Shown piece by piece: positions 1 to 10,110 of a stretch of DNA of 64,000 nucleotides. The notes under the pieces were generated by a model. The model ran no database searches, was not told where the DNA came from, and saw only the letters and a list, made by a program, of their open reading frames with translations. The position numbers and the translations under genes are program-made. Position 1 is the stretch's first letter, and every line of letters begins with the position of its first letter. The stretch is from assembly GCF_000711955.1 (NCBI RefSeq), contig NZ_JONR01000006.1, positions 62,001 to 126,000 of the forward strand, given 5' to 3'. Source of the stretch: Nevskia soli DSM 19509 (lineage in GTDB: Bacteria > Pseudomonadota > Gammaproteobacteria > Nevskiales > Nevskiaceae).

Positions 1-2
1 AC

Positions 3-458
3 GCCGAGGACATCCCGCTGCTGGCGCAGGCCATCCTGGCGAAGCTGGCGCGCGCCAACGGCCTGCCGGCGACGCCGGAGCTGACGGGCGAAGCGCTGCG
101 CCGGCTGCAGGCCTACAGCTTCCCCGGCAATGTGCGCGAACTGGAGAACGTGCTGGAGCGCGCCGTGACCCTCAGCGACGGCAAGCGCATCGCCGCCGGC
201 GAGTTGCAGCTGCGCGGCGATGCCGCCGCCATTGGCGGCGGGCCGCCCGCGGTGCAGGTGCCGGCCCCGGGCGCCGCCGCGCCTGGCGAACCCGCAAAAA
301 CCGGCGCCGCGTTCGAAGACCAGATGGAAGAGATCGAGCGCCGCGCCATCCGCGAGGCGCTGGAGAAGGCCCGCTACAACAAGACCAAGGCGGCGGCGCT
401 GCTCGGCATGTCGTTCCGCTCGCTGCGCTATCGCATCAAGAAGCTGGGCATCGAGTAG
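3..458 (+). CDS. pilR: Sigma-54-dependent response regulator PilR, C-terminal part (5' end outside window)
   Basis: This is the end of an NtrC-class transcription activator; reading starts before the window. What remains is the lid part of the AAA+ domain, with the conserved FPGNVRELENVLERAV stretch, then an Ala/Pro-rich linker, and a Fis-type helix-turn-helix at the end (EEIERRAIREALEKARYNKT... to KKLGIE). Proteins of this class activate RNA polymerase carrying sigma-54; PilR with kinase PilS controls type IV pilin expression. The C-terminal SFRSLRYRIKKLGIE closely resembles PilR tails, which is why I prefer PilR to other NtrC-class members, but the receiver domain and neighbouring pilS are not visible. 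Partial gene; family certain, PilR identity likely. Confidence 0.8.
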   Translation, partial: AEDIPLLAQAILAKLARANGLPATPELTGEALRRLQAYSFPGNVRELENVLERAVTLSDGKRIAAGELQLRGDAAAIGGGPPAVQVPAPGAAAPGEPAKTGAAFEDQMEEIERRAIREALEKARYNKTKAAALLGMSFRSLRYRIKKLGIE

Positions 459-486
459 GTTTTTGCAGGCACTCCGGCCGGAACGG

Positions 487-517
487 AAAAGCCCCGCGGA
501 CGCAGCGTCCGCGGGGC
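487..517 (-). terminator. Intrinsic terminator of the S53 peptidase gene
   Basis: A perfect 10-bp stem (491-500 with 508-517) around a 7-nt loop. Read on the minus strand it is followed by TTTT (complement of 487-490), as expected for termination of the minus-strand peptidase gene. On the plus strand there is no T-run, so it would stop pilR less efficiently. Confidence 0.6.
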
Positions 518-577
518 CTGTCGAGGGAAGGCGCCTGCTTGGTCCCGGACCATTCGCGATGCGGGATCGCCAGGGAC

Positions 578-2209
578 CTAGTGGCCGACCACCGTGTTGA
601 AGCTGGCGATGTCGAAGGTGCCCCAGCCGGTGGTTTCGTCGAAGCCAGCCTTGGCGCTGTAGCCGCCGAGCAGGGGCAGGCCGTTGTTGCCGGAGGTGAC
701 GTCGTGATACGGCGCCGGGGTCTTGCCCGCGGCGGCGTAGAGCAGCGGCGCGGCGAAGCCCAGGCTGTTGCCGTGCGAGGACTGGACCCGCGCCCAGGTG
801 CCGGTGCTCAGCGGCGCCGACAGGCTGGTGCCGCCGATCTGGGCGGAAGCGCCGTTGACGATCACCAGCGCGCCGGAGTTCGGATCGGCGTCCATCGCCA
901 CGTCCGGCACTTCGCGCTTGGCCGAACCGGTCACGCTCTGCTGATAGGGCTGCGCCGTCTCGTAGACGCTGACACCGCCGCCGCCGCTTTTCCAGGCGGT
1001 CTCGCCGGCCCAGACGTTGCCGCTGGTGCTGAGCGTGGTGCCGCCCACCGCCACCACGTAGGGCGAGCTGGCCGGATAGCTGACCGCCTTGACCAGGCCG
1101 GTGTGGCCGGAGCAGCCGGTCTTGTAGCCGCCGTCGCCGGAGGAGACGAAGAAGGTGATGCCGAGAGCCGAGGCCGACTTGAAGATGAGATCGTCGGTGG
1201 CCATTTCGCCGCTGCTGTTGGAGCTCTTCTCGCAGATGCCGAGCGAGACGTTGACCGCCTTCACCTTGTTGTCGCTCACCGCCAGGTTGTAGGCGGCGGT
1301 CAGGTCGGCGTCGCCGAGGGAGGCGGCGTTGTAGAAATAGATGTCCTTGACCGTGCCGGCGATGCCGGTGGAGCTCTGGCTGTCGAGGTCCCACTCGTCG
1401 AGGCCGCTGGTGTCGGTGCCGTTGATCTCGGCGGGACGGAACACCAGGTTCACCGGCGTCAGGCCGTTCTGGCTCTCGAAGGTGCGCAGATCGGCCACGG
1501 TCTGGGTCAGGTTGCCGTCGGTGACGATGCCGATGTCGGTGGCGCTGCCGGTGGCCACGCTGGTGGCGTTGTAGATGGCGGCGAACGCCGTGGGAACATG
1601 GCCCGCGGTGCTCGCCTGGGTGGCGGCGGCGGGATACTCGATCATCGGCTGGGCCAGGTCGGCGTTCTGCAGGCCGAGCACGGCGGTGACCAGGCCATTC
1701 AGGGCGTCCGGAATCGACACGTCGGCCTTGTTGGCGAACACCTGCCGGTTGCCCAGCTTGAACTGCGCCAGCCTGGTGTTGAAGGCGGCTTCGATCTGCG
1801 ACGGACGCGCATCGGCGGTGATCAGCAGGCGATTGGCCGCCACGGTGACGTTCTGGAAGCCGGCGCGGACCAGGTAGTCCACGACGGTCTGCGCCTGCCG
1901 CGGCGTTACCGCGTAGGTGCCGGTGAATTCCTCGCTGGAGAGGGCGGTGCCGTAGTCGCGGAAGCCGAGCGTGTGCTGGCGAACCAGGAACGCGTCCAGC
2001 GCGGCCTCGTTCTGCAGCTTCAGGCCGATGGCCACATGCAGGGTGCGGGATGCCGGAAGGGCACCCAGTTCCACGGCGTTTTCAAGGACGTGAGCCTTGC
2101 TGCTGGTGGCGTGCCAGGCAGCCTGCGCGGAAGCGCCGCAGGACAGTGCGGCAATGCCGATTGCCAAAGCGATAGCCGGGCGCGAGCGCCCAAAGCGAGT
2201 TGCGGTCAT
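578..2209 (-). CDS. Secreted S53-family serine-carboxyl peptidase (sedolisin/xanthomonalisin type)
   Basis: A 543-residue pre-pro-peptidase. The N-terminus is a signal peptide (basic start, hydrophobic core, ending near AQAAWHA). A pro-kumamolisin activation domain follows to about residue 190 and then the subtilisin-like catalytic domain. The S53 triad is visible: Glu272 and Asp276 in EWDLD, the oxyanion Asp359 in VSSGDGG, and Ser462 in IGGTSLSAP. A C-terminal DVTSG ... GFDETTGWGT pair matches the family calcium site. Such enzymes are secreted, self-process at low pH and digest proteins. It is alone in its transcription unit, with a terminator at its 3' end. Family assignment is firm; substrate is not known. 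Confidence 0.93.
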   Translation of the reverse strand: MTATRFGRSRPAIALAIGIAALSCGASAQAAWHATSSKAHVLENAVELGALPASRTLHVAIGLKLQNEAALDAFLVRQHTLGFRDYGTALSSEEFTGTYAVTPRQAQTVVDYLVRAGFQNVTVAANRLLITADARPSQIEAAFNTRLAQFKLGNRQVFANKADVSIPDALNGLVTAVLGLQNADLAQPMIEYPAAATQASTAGHVPTAFAAIYNATSVATGSATDIGIVTDGNLTQTVADLRTFESQNGLTPVNLVFRPAEINGTDTSGLDEWDLDSQSSTGIAGTVKDIYFYNAASLGDADLTAAYNLAVSDNKVKAVNVSLGICEKSSNSSGEMATDDLIFKSASALGITFFVSSGDGGYKTGCSGHTGLVKAVSYPASSPYVVAVGGTTLSTSGNVWAGETAWKSGGGGVSVYETAQPYQQSVTGSAKREVPDVAMDADPNSGALVIVNGASAQIGGTSLSAPLSTGTWARVQSSHGNSLGFAAPLLYAAAGKTPAPYHDVTSGNNGLPLLGGYSAKAGFDETTGWGTFDIASFNTVVGH

Positions 2210-2367
2210 ACGGAAATCCCCTTGCCTGATAAGCCCTTCTATGCCGAGGGCAGTGAGACGAGCTTAACAGGAGATTTGAAGCGGCCGTCACCCCGCCGAT
2301 GCGGGGGGTTCGGACCTACCCGAAATGAGGGGAAAAGGGGGTTGAATCATCGGCGCGAATCAAGCCT

Positions 2368-3234
2368 TCACTGTGCTTTGGTTGCCGATTCCCGTTGCAG
2401 CAAGGCCGCCTTGCGCTCGGGGCCCCAGCGGTAGCCGGAGAGCCTGCCGTCGGCGCCGACCACGCGGTGGCAGGGGATGAGCATGGCGATGCGGTTGCTG
2501 GCGCAGGCGGAGGCCACGGCGCGGCTGGCCCTGGGCTCGCCCAGTTTTGCCGCCACCGCGCCGTAGCTCAACGTTCCGCCCAGTGGAATCTCGCGCAAGG
2601 CGCGCCACACGCGCGACTGGAAGGCGGTGCCCTGGATGTCCAGCGGCAGATCCAGCGCCTCGCGCGGCAGCAGCACGAAGTCGCGCACCTGTTCGAACCA
2701 GCCGTAGAGCCGCGCCTCGTCGTTGTGCAGGCGCGCCTTGGGGAAAGCGGCGCGCAGATCTTCCAGCAGGGCGCCCGGTTGCTCGCCGAAGGCCAGCCAG
2801 CAGACGCCGCGCCCGGTGGCGGCCAGCAGCATCCAGCCCAGGTCCGACAGGCCCATCCACCAGCCGATGGCGAGCGCGCCGCGCAACTGGCCTGGCGCGG
2901 CGCCGAGGGCGGCGCTGGCGTTGGCATAGGCCGCCGCACTGGACTCGTAGCCGGCGTTGAATACCGCGTCGAGGGCGGTGCCGTCCTGGCGCAGGTTCTG
3001 GGTCAGGCGGTGCAGGGCCAGGGCCTGGGCGTAGGCCTTGGGGCTGACACCGAGGCGGCGGGTGAACTGGCGCTGCAACTCGGAGGCGCTGACGCCGGCC
3101 TGCGTGGCGAGTTGCGTCAGCCTGGGCATGCCTTCATCGCGCTCGATGTGGCGGCACACCGCCATCAGCACCTGCGGCCAGTCGGTATGTCCCTGGGCTT
3201 TCTTCATGGGGTCCATTGTCGCCTTGGTGTTCAT
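2368..3234 (-). CDS. Ada-like protein: AraC-type HTH plus O6-alkylguanine-DNA alkyltransferase
   Basis: 288 residues in two parts. Residues about 20-115 form an AraC-type helix-turn-helix (LTQLATQAGVSASELQRQF). The rest is a methylated-DNA-protein-cysteine methyltransferase with the acceptor Cys255 in IPCHRVVGADG. The protein takes alkyl groups from O6-alkylguanine in a suicide reaction and may regulate the alkylation response. It lacks the N-terminal zinc/phosphotriester domain of E. coli Ada, so it cannot be switched on by methylphosphotriesters in the classical way. The start is supported by AAGGAG seven bases upstream. The GST at 3254 is 19 bases upstream on the same strand, suggesting co-transcription. 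Confidence 0.9.
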   Translation of the reverse strand: MNTKATMDPMKKAQGHTDWPQVLMAVCRHIERDEGMPRLTQLATQAGVSASELQRQFTRRLGVSPKAYAQALALHRLTQNLRQDGTALDAVFNAGYESSAAAYANASAALGAAPGQLRGALAIGWWMGLSDLGWMLLAATGRGVCWLAFGEQPGALLEDLRAAFPKARLHNDEARLYGWFEQVRDFVLLPREALDLPLDIQGTAFQSRVWRALREIPLGGTLSYGAVAAKLGEPRASRAVASACASNRIAMLIPCHRVVGADGRLSGYRWGPERKAALLQRESATKAQ

Positions 3235-3253
3235 GATTTGCTCCTTGCGGCTT

Positions 3254-3895
3254 TCAGGGCAGCTCGCCGCTGGAATGGGGATCGATCGAATACGGGTGGA
3301 CTTCGTCGAGGAAGCCGGGCTGGGCGCGAACCCGGGCGATCCAGGCGCGCACGCCCGGGTAGGGTTCCAGCGAGACGTCCGCCTCCCCTGCCCGGCTGAT
3401 GTAGGCGAACATCGAGATGTCGGCCACGGTATAGCCGCTGTCGGTGAGGAAGGGATGTTCCGCCAAACGCTGTTCCAGGATGCCCAGCGTCTTCAGGCTG
3501 CCGGCGCGCTTCGCGGCGATCACTTCCGGCATGCGGCGGGCCAGCTTGCCGGTCATGGTCCAGTGGCGCAGCGAGGCCAGGCCGTTCTGCACGTGGTCTT
3601 CCTCGAAGAACATCCAGCGCAGCACCTGGGCGCGTTGCCAGGGGCCGAGCGGCAGGTAGGGCGTGCCTTCGGCGAGGTAGAACAGGATGGCGTTGGATTC
3701 GGCCAGGGTGCGGCCGTCCTCCAGTTCCAGCACCGGCACGGCACCGACCGGGTTGAGGGCCTGGAATGCAGGGCTCCTGCCCTCGCCTTCGAAGATGCTG
3801 ACCAGCCTGGTGCGATAGGGGCGTTCGAGGTGGCTGAGCAGCAGGCGGACCTTGTAGCCGTTTTGCGAAGGGAGGTAGTCGTGCAGCGTCAGCAT
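3254..3895 (-). CDS. Glutathione S-transferase family protein
   Basis: 213 residues. The N-terminal thioredoxin-like domain has the cis-proline region GAVPVLELEDG followed by LAESNAILFYLAEGT, the glutathione gamma-glutamyl contact motif. The C-terminal part is the all-helical domain with a typical GYTVADISMFAYI helix. Soluble cytoplasmic enzyme; conjugates or reduces substrates with glutathione, actual substrate unknown. I chose the internal ATG at 3895 (MLTLHDYLPS) because it is preceded by GGAG at good spacing and begins exactly at the family N-terminus; an upstream in-frame start would add ten residues. It lies just upstream of the ada-like gene on the same strand, consistent with a detoxification/alkylation pair. 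Confidence 0.9.
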   Translation of the reverse strand: MLTLHDYLPSQNGYKVRLLLSHLERPYRTRLVSIFEGEGRSPAFQALNPVGAVPVLELEDGRTLAESNAILFYLAEGTPYLPLGPWQRAQVLRWMFFEEDHVQNGLASLRHWTMTGKLARRMPEVIAAKRAGSLKTLGILEQRLAEHPFLTDSGYTVADISMFAYISRAGEADVSLEPYPGVRAWIARVRAQPGFLDEVHPYSIDPHSSGELP

Positions 3896-4068
3896 GGCGG
3901 GGCTCCGGGGTTTCATGGAGCGCACTTTAGGGGGTGGCCCGCATGAGTTCTTCCGGATTCTTGCGCGGGGAAGACTGTGGCTGTTGAAGGGCTGCGTTTC
4001 GCTCCATTCGCCCTGTTTTTCAGGGGGAAATCATTTCCGGTTTTCGGGGCGAAAAACATCATGCGTGC

Positions 4069-4101
4069 CATGCGTGCCAAGGGTTTTTGTTGGCACGCAT
4101 G
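4069..4101. repeat. 12-bp perfect inverted repeat, loop of 9
   Basis: CATGCGTGCCAA (4069-4080) pairs fully with TTGGCACGCATG (4090-4101) across GGGTTTTTG. Its left arm is preceded by a tandem copy of ATGCGTGCC. No T-run follows on either side, so it does not look like a simple terminator. Confidence 0.6.
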
Positions 4102-4175
4102 CGGCGAGCAGTGAATTTTCAGGGGGCGGAATTGCCGGGATTTGAGGGACTCATCCCGGCCTGCGGGTTTCAGTC

Positions 4176-4216
4176 CCCCCTCCCCACGAATGCGGGGAGG
4201 GGGTTAGGGTGAGGGG
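4176..4216. repeat. Dispersed-repeat-like hairpin with GGGTTAGGGTGAGGGG tail (copy 1)
   Basis: CCCCCTCCCC (4176-4185) pairs with GGGGAGGGGG (4194-4203) and is followed directly by TTAGGGTGAGGGG. The same hairpin-plus-tail layout appears inverted at 4409-4454. Confidence 0.6.
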
Positions 4217-4244
4217 CGGGTAGCGGAGTGCAGCACTACGGCCC

Positions 4245-4272
4245 CTGGATTCCGGCTTTCGCCGGAATGACG
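4245..4272 (+). repeat. REP-like palindrome (CCGGCTTTCGCCGG class)
   Basis: CTGGATTCCGGCTTTCGCCGGAATGACG; arms ATTCCGGC/GCCGGAAT around TTTC. The same CTGGA-YCCGGC...GCCGGR-TGACG frame recurs at 24272 and 25320, so this is one member of an intergenic repeat family. Confidence 0.75.
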
Positions 4273-4408
4273 ATGGGGGATGGGTCCGCGCTTGGCCCCT
4301 CCCTCGGTACAAATCGCTTCGCGATTCACTCGGGACATTCGGAAAAACACACCCGCTACGCGGGCACTCGGGGCGAACGGAGATTGGTGCTCGGTCAGGT
4401 GAAAAGCG

Positions 4409-4454
4409 CCCCCTCACGCTAACCCGCTCCCCATCATGGGGAGCGGGGGGGGGG
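4409..4454. repeat. Dispersed-repeat-like hairpin, inverted copy 2, ending in G10
   Basis: CCCCCTCACGCTAACCC is followed by CGCTCCCC/GGGGAGCG (4425-4432 with 4438-4445). This is the reverse-orientation counterpart of 4176-4216. It ends in ten consecutive G (4445-4454), a tract likely to be length-variable. Confidence 0.55.
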
Positions 4455-4483
4455 AACAGCAGGTGGCGCCGCTTCTTCTGGGG

Positions 4484-7345
<2,862 letters not shown>

Positions 7346-7400
7346 GGGGCAGTAGAGTTTTCGGCCACGCGAGGCGCGGCGGGGAATGGGGCAATCGGGT

Positions 7401-7406
7401 ACTATA
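7401..7406 (-). promoter_or_regulatory. Candidate -10 element for uvrA
   Basis: On the minus strand the sequence reads AAGTATAGTAC, a fair -10 (TATAGT), 56 bases before the uvrA start. No good -35 at 16-18 bases was found, so support is weak. Confidence 0.3.
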
Positions 7407-7543
7407 CTTCCCTTAATTGCTGCAGTGCACCCTGTTTTCAATGCCTGCAGTGATGCGCGACAACGGCGTCTGCGCCAACCGGCCCGGAATCTGCATCGGT
7501 TCCCGGCCAAAATGGCCCAAAACTTATCGTTTCCGCCTGACCG

Positions 7544-7663
7544 ATGAGCCCCAAACAAGCTAAAAGCATTTTCGGACCAGCCACCGTCCCTGCCCCGCAC
7601 GCGCCCGGCAGCTTCGCGGCGCTGCTGCGGATCGTCTTCAACCCGGACAGCATCGCCTCATGA
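7544..7663 (+). CDS. Possible 39-residue leader ORF overlapping the MFS start
   Basis: ATG at 7544 (MSPKQAKSIFGPATVP...) runs to a TGA whose bases overlap the MFS start as ATGA (7660-7663). Stop-start overlap of this kind usually means translational coupling, and the MFS gene itself has no clear ribosome-binding site. The second half has GC-rich third positions like its neighbours. However, this ORF has no clear Shine-Dalgarno either, and no recognised family. It lies in the 314-base uvrA/MFS spacer, which otherwise holds only the promoters. Confidence 0.3.
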   Translation: MSPKQAKSIFGPATVPAPHAPGSFAALLRIVFNPDSIAS

Positions 7664-8850
7664 ACGCTCTGGAATGGCGCTCCACCATCGCCCTGGGCTC
7701 GGTCTACGCCCTGCGCATGGTCGGCATGTTCATGATCCTGCCGGTCTTCGCGCTTTACGCGAGCACCCTGCCGGGCGGCGTGACGCCGCTGGAGGAAGGC
7801 TTCACCCTGGGCCTGTACGGGCTGGTGCAGGCCTTCCTGCAGATTCCCTTCGGCATCGCCTCCGACCGCTGGGGGCGCAAGCCGGTGATCGTCATCGGCA
7901 TGCTGCTGTTCGCCCTGGGCAGCTTCATCGCCGGCAGCACCCACCAGATCGGCTGGATCATGCTCGGCCGCGCGGTGCAGGGCGCCGGCGCGGTCTCCGC
8001 CGCCGTCTCCGCCCTGGTGGCCGACACTACCCGCGCCGAAGTGCGCACCACCGCCATGGCGATTCTCGGCGCCGGCATGGGCGTGTCCTTCATCCTGGCG
8101 ATGGTGCTGGGGCCGGTGTTCGAGGGCTGGATCGGCGTCAACGGCATCTTCCACATGACCGGCGTGCTGGCGCTGCTGTCGATTCCGCTGGTGCTGTTCG
8201 TGGTGCCGAACGCGCCGCCGGCCGAAAAGCGCGTCGCCAACATGGAAGCCGCGATTGCCGACACGCAACTGCTGCGGCTGGACGGCGGCGTCTTCCTGCT
8301 GCACCTACTGATGGCCGGACTGTTCCAGGCGGCGCCTTACGCCATCGTGCGGACCCTGGGCCTGCCGGTGGCGAAACACTGGCAGGTGTACCTGCCGGTG
8401 CTGATCTTCTCCATCATCCCGGTGTTCCCGCTGATCCGCTGGGCGGAAAAGCGCGGCAAGACCAAGCCGGTATTCATGGGCGCGGTGGCGACGCTGGGCG
8501 TGGCGCTGCTGCTGGCCGCGGCGGGCTACACCATCGCCATCGGCCTGTGGGCGGCGATGCTGGTGTTCTTCGTCGCCTTCAACTACCTGGAAGGCTCCCT
8601 GCCCTCGATGATCTCGCGCCGCGCGCCGGCTTCGCAGAAAGGCGCGGCGCTGGGCGTGTTCTCCACCGCGCAGGTGCTGGGCGGCGCCATCGGCGCGCCG
8701 CTGGGCGGCTACCTGTACGAGCACGGCGGCCTGACCCTGGCTTTCGCCGGGCCGGCGCTGCTGACGGCGCTGTGGCTGAGCTTCGCCGCCGGGCAGACGC
8801 CGGTGGATGCCACCCACGCCGGGCCGGAGCCGGCACGGCCTGGTGCATAA
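7660..8850 (+). CDS. Major facilitator superfamily transporter
   Basis: 396 residues with about twelve hydrophobic segments. The MFS motif A loop GIASDRWGRKPVIVIG lies between segments 2 and 3, and GRAVQGAGAVSAA marks segment 4. This places it with drug/sugar antiporter-type exporters of the inner membrane; the substrate cannot be read from sequence. It sits between uvrA (divergent) and ssb, a place where an MFS gene is common in gammaproteobacteria. The ATG overlaps the stop of a possible 39-codon leader ORF. Confidence 0.88.
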   Translation: MNALEWRSTIALGSVYALRMVGMFMILPVFALYASTLPGGVTPLEEGFTLGLYGLVQAFLQIPFGIASDRWGRKPVIVIGMLLFALGSFIAGSTHQIGWIMLGRAVQGAGAVSAAVSALVADTTRAEVRTTAMAILGAGMGVSFILAMVLGPVFEGWIGVNGIFHMTGVLALLSIPLVLFVVPNAPPAEKRVANMEAAIADTQLLRLDGGVFLLHLLMAGLFQAAPYAIVRTLGLPVAKHWQVYLPVLIFSIIPVFPLIRWAEKRGKTKPVFMGAVATLGVALLLAAAGYTIAIGLWAAMLVFFVAFNYLEGSLPSMISRRAPASQKGAALGVFSTAQVLGGAIGAPLGGYLYEHGGLTLAFAGPALLTALWLSFAAGQTPVDATHAGPEPARPGA

Positions 8851-8890
8851 ACGGCCGTAATTTTTCTGGCCGGATTACGTCTGGGGGCTT

Positions 8891-8925
8891 GTCGGTTCCG
8901 CGCACTGACGTGCGCTTGAACCGAC
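8891..8925. terminator. Long hairpin after the MFS gene
   Basis: GTCGGTTC and GAACCGAC form the outer arms (8891-8898, 8918-8925), with inner arms GCGCAC/GTGCGC around TGAC. It lies 41 bases after the MFS stop. There is no T-run, so it may end transcription with Rho help or protect the 3' end. Confidence 0.4.
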
Positions 8926-9006
8926 CTACGGTGCGGATATCTTGAGCAGCACGACACCCGGCTTTGCAGCTACGATAGCTTTCGCATCCGTTCAAAAGAG
9001 CGTCCC

Positions 9007-9246
9007 GTGACAACGGTGAAACTACTCCAGCTCGGTAAATCGCAAGTGCTTCGTATACCGGCGCGCTACCGTATGAACGCGCAGGAAGTGGAAGTGTTCC
9101 AGCGTGACGGCGAACTGGTATTACGTCCCAAACCGCGCACTGTCGCTGATCTGTTTGCACAGGCACGCAGCCTTGCAGATGACATGTCCGACTGGGAGCG
9201 CCCAGAGCAAGGCAAAGTCAGACAGCCAAAAGAAACACTGCCGTAA
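9007..9246 (+). CDS. VapB-like antitoxin (AbrB/SpoVT fold), no partner toxin seen
   Basis: 79 residues. The N-terminal half has the swapped-hairpin AbrB pattern LLQLGKSQVLRIPARYRMNAQEVEVFQRDGELVLRP (first 20: LLQLGKSQVLRIPARYRMNA), the DNA-binding module of VapB antitoxins. The C-terminal half (VADLFAQARSLADDMSDWERP) is the toxin-binding tail. It starts with GTG. VapB normally blocks a VapC PIN-domain RNase encoded directly downstream, but 9247-9535 contains no PIN-like frame. It may be a relic, act in trans on another VapC, or be a lone regulator. Confidence 0.75.
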   Translation: MTTVKLLQLGKSQVLRIPARYRMNAQEVEVFQRDGELVLRPKPRTVADLFAQARSLADDMSDWERPEQGKVRQPKETLP

Positions 9247-9379
9247 CAAGCCATTACATCCCACTCTTCAAGCAAGCGCCGCGATGACACGCAAGCGGCG
9301 GCGGCCCTGGTGTATTCTGTTATCCGTGAGGGTGTGCCGGACCTTACGACTATTCCCGGCGCATGAACGAGGACACCAG

Positions 9380-9520
9380 ATGAAACCATCCATCGATGAT
9401 TTTTTCGCCCCTGTGGCGTGTGTCCGCCCTCCGCTGCAAAGCCCGACCCTGCAACGCTCCAGCCCTGCCCCCGGCAGCGGCGCGGGCGCGCGTGCGGGCC
9501 GGGCTGTCCATTCCATTTAG
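9380..9520 (+). CDS. Possible 46-residue small protein just upstream of ssb
   Basis: ATG at 9380 follows GAGGA at six bases, an excellent Shine-Dalgarno, and the frame (MKPSIDDFFAPVACVRPPLQ..., Pro/Ser/Ala-rich, ending VHSI) stops 15 bases before the ssb start. No family was recognised and the Pro/Gly/Ala-rich middle could be chance in GC-rich DNA. Its position suggests a leader ORF in the ssb transcript. Confidence 0.35.
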   Translation: MKPSIDDFFAPVACVRPPLQSPTLQRSSPAPGSGAGARAGRAVHSI

Positions 9521-9535
9521 TTAGAGGAGGCGCAC

Positions 9536-10039
9536 ATGGCTCGTGGAGTCAATAAAGTCATTCTGATCGGCAACCTGGGCAAGGATCCGGAACTGAAATC
9601 CTTCCCCAACGGCGACGCATACTGCAACCTCACGCTGGCGACGTCCGAGTCCTGGACGGACAAGACCTCCGGCGAGAAGAAAGAGCGCACCGAGTGGCAC
9701 AACCTGGTCTTCACCCGCAAGCTGGCGGAGATCGTCGGCCAGTACCTGAAGAAGGGCGCGAAGATCTACGTCGAAGGCTCCCTGCGCACCCGCAAGTGGC
9801 AGGACAAGGACGGCCACGACCGCTATACCACCGAGATCCAGGTCAACGACATGCAGATGCTCGACGGCAAGGGCGGCGGTGGCGGCGGCGACGAGTACGG
9901 CGGGGGTTCCAGCAGCTACGGCGGCGGCTCCAGCGCCCGCAGCAGCGCACCGCCGCGTGAGCGGGCCCCGGCCCGCGCGGCGCCGGCTGCGCCGCAGGGC
10001 GGGGACGGCGGATTCGAGGACGACGACATTCCGTTCTGA
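9536..10039 (+). CDS. ssb: Single-stranded DNA-binding protein
   Basis: 167 residues. The OB-fold occupies the first about 110 residues (MARGVNKVILIGNLGKDPEL; WHNLVFTRKLAEIVGQYLKKG). A Gly/Ser/Tyr-rich disordered linker follows, then the acidic tail DDDIPF that binds DNA-replication and repair partners. Works as a tetramer coating single-stranded DNA. The strong site GAGGAGG lies seven bases before the ATG. A good intrinsic terminator follows. Confidence 0.97.
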   Translation: MARGVNKVILIGNLGKDPELKSFPNGDAYCNLTLATSESWTDKTSGEKKERTEWHNLVFTRKLAEIVGQYLKKGAKIYVEGSLRTRKWQDKDGHDRYTTEIQVNDMQMLDGKGGGGGGDEYGGGSSSYGGGSSARSSAPPRERAPARAAPAAPQGGDGGFEDDDIPF

Positions 10040-10065
10040 AGCCGATTTCCTTGCTGCAAACAAAA

Positions 10066-10096
10066 GCCCGTCAGATGCTCATCTGACGGGCCTTTT
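10066..10096 (+). terminator. Bidirectional intrinsic terminator (ssb / response regulator)
   Basis: GCCCGTCAGATG pairs with CATCTGACGGGC-type arm (10066-10077 with 10081-10092) and is followed by CTTTTAT on the plus strand. AAAA just before the stem gives TTTT on the minus strand, so it also serves the convergent response-regulator gene. Confidence 0.8.
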
Positions 10097-10110
10097 ATCA
10101 ATGACCGCCG

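Larger units (their letters stand above)
3896..4483. other. 588-base gene-free spacer holding hairpins and repeats
   Basis: No credible gene. It holds a 12-bp hairpin at 4069-4101, two inverted copies of a GC-rich hairpin plus GGGTTAGGGTGAGGGG-like tail (4176-4216 and 4409-4454), a REP-like palindrome (4245-4272) and a run of ten G at 4445-4454. It separates the minus-strand gst from the 3' end of minus-strand uvrA, so it must hold the gst promoter, but no clear -35/-10 pair was seen. Confidence 0.7.

Noticed and set aside
539..2434. A 631-codon open frame antisense to the S53 peptidase gene
   Set aside because: Same cause; composition is an echo of the opposite strand's codons and no ribosome site is present.
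4445..4454. Phase-variable gene controlled by the G10 run
   Set aside because: The run is in non-coding DNA and no ORF crosses it; at most it varies in length without coding effect.
7346..7470. A LexA (SOS) box before uvrA
   Set aside because: The region holds GGGTACTATACTTCCC, but no sequence fits a Xanthomonadales or E. coli LexA consensus closely enough.
9247..9379. A degraded vapC after the VapB-like gene
   Set aside because: All three plus frames were read; none shows PIN-domain acidic motifs.
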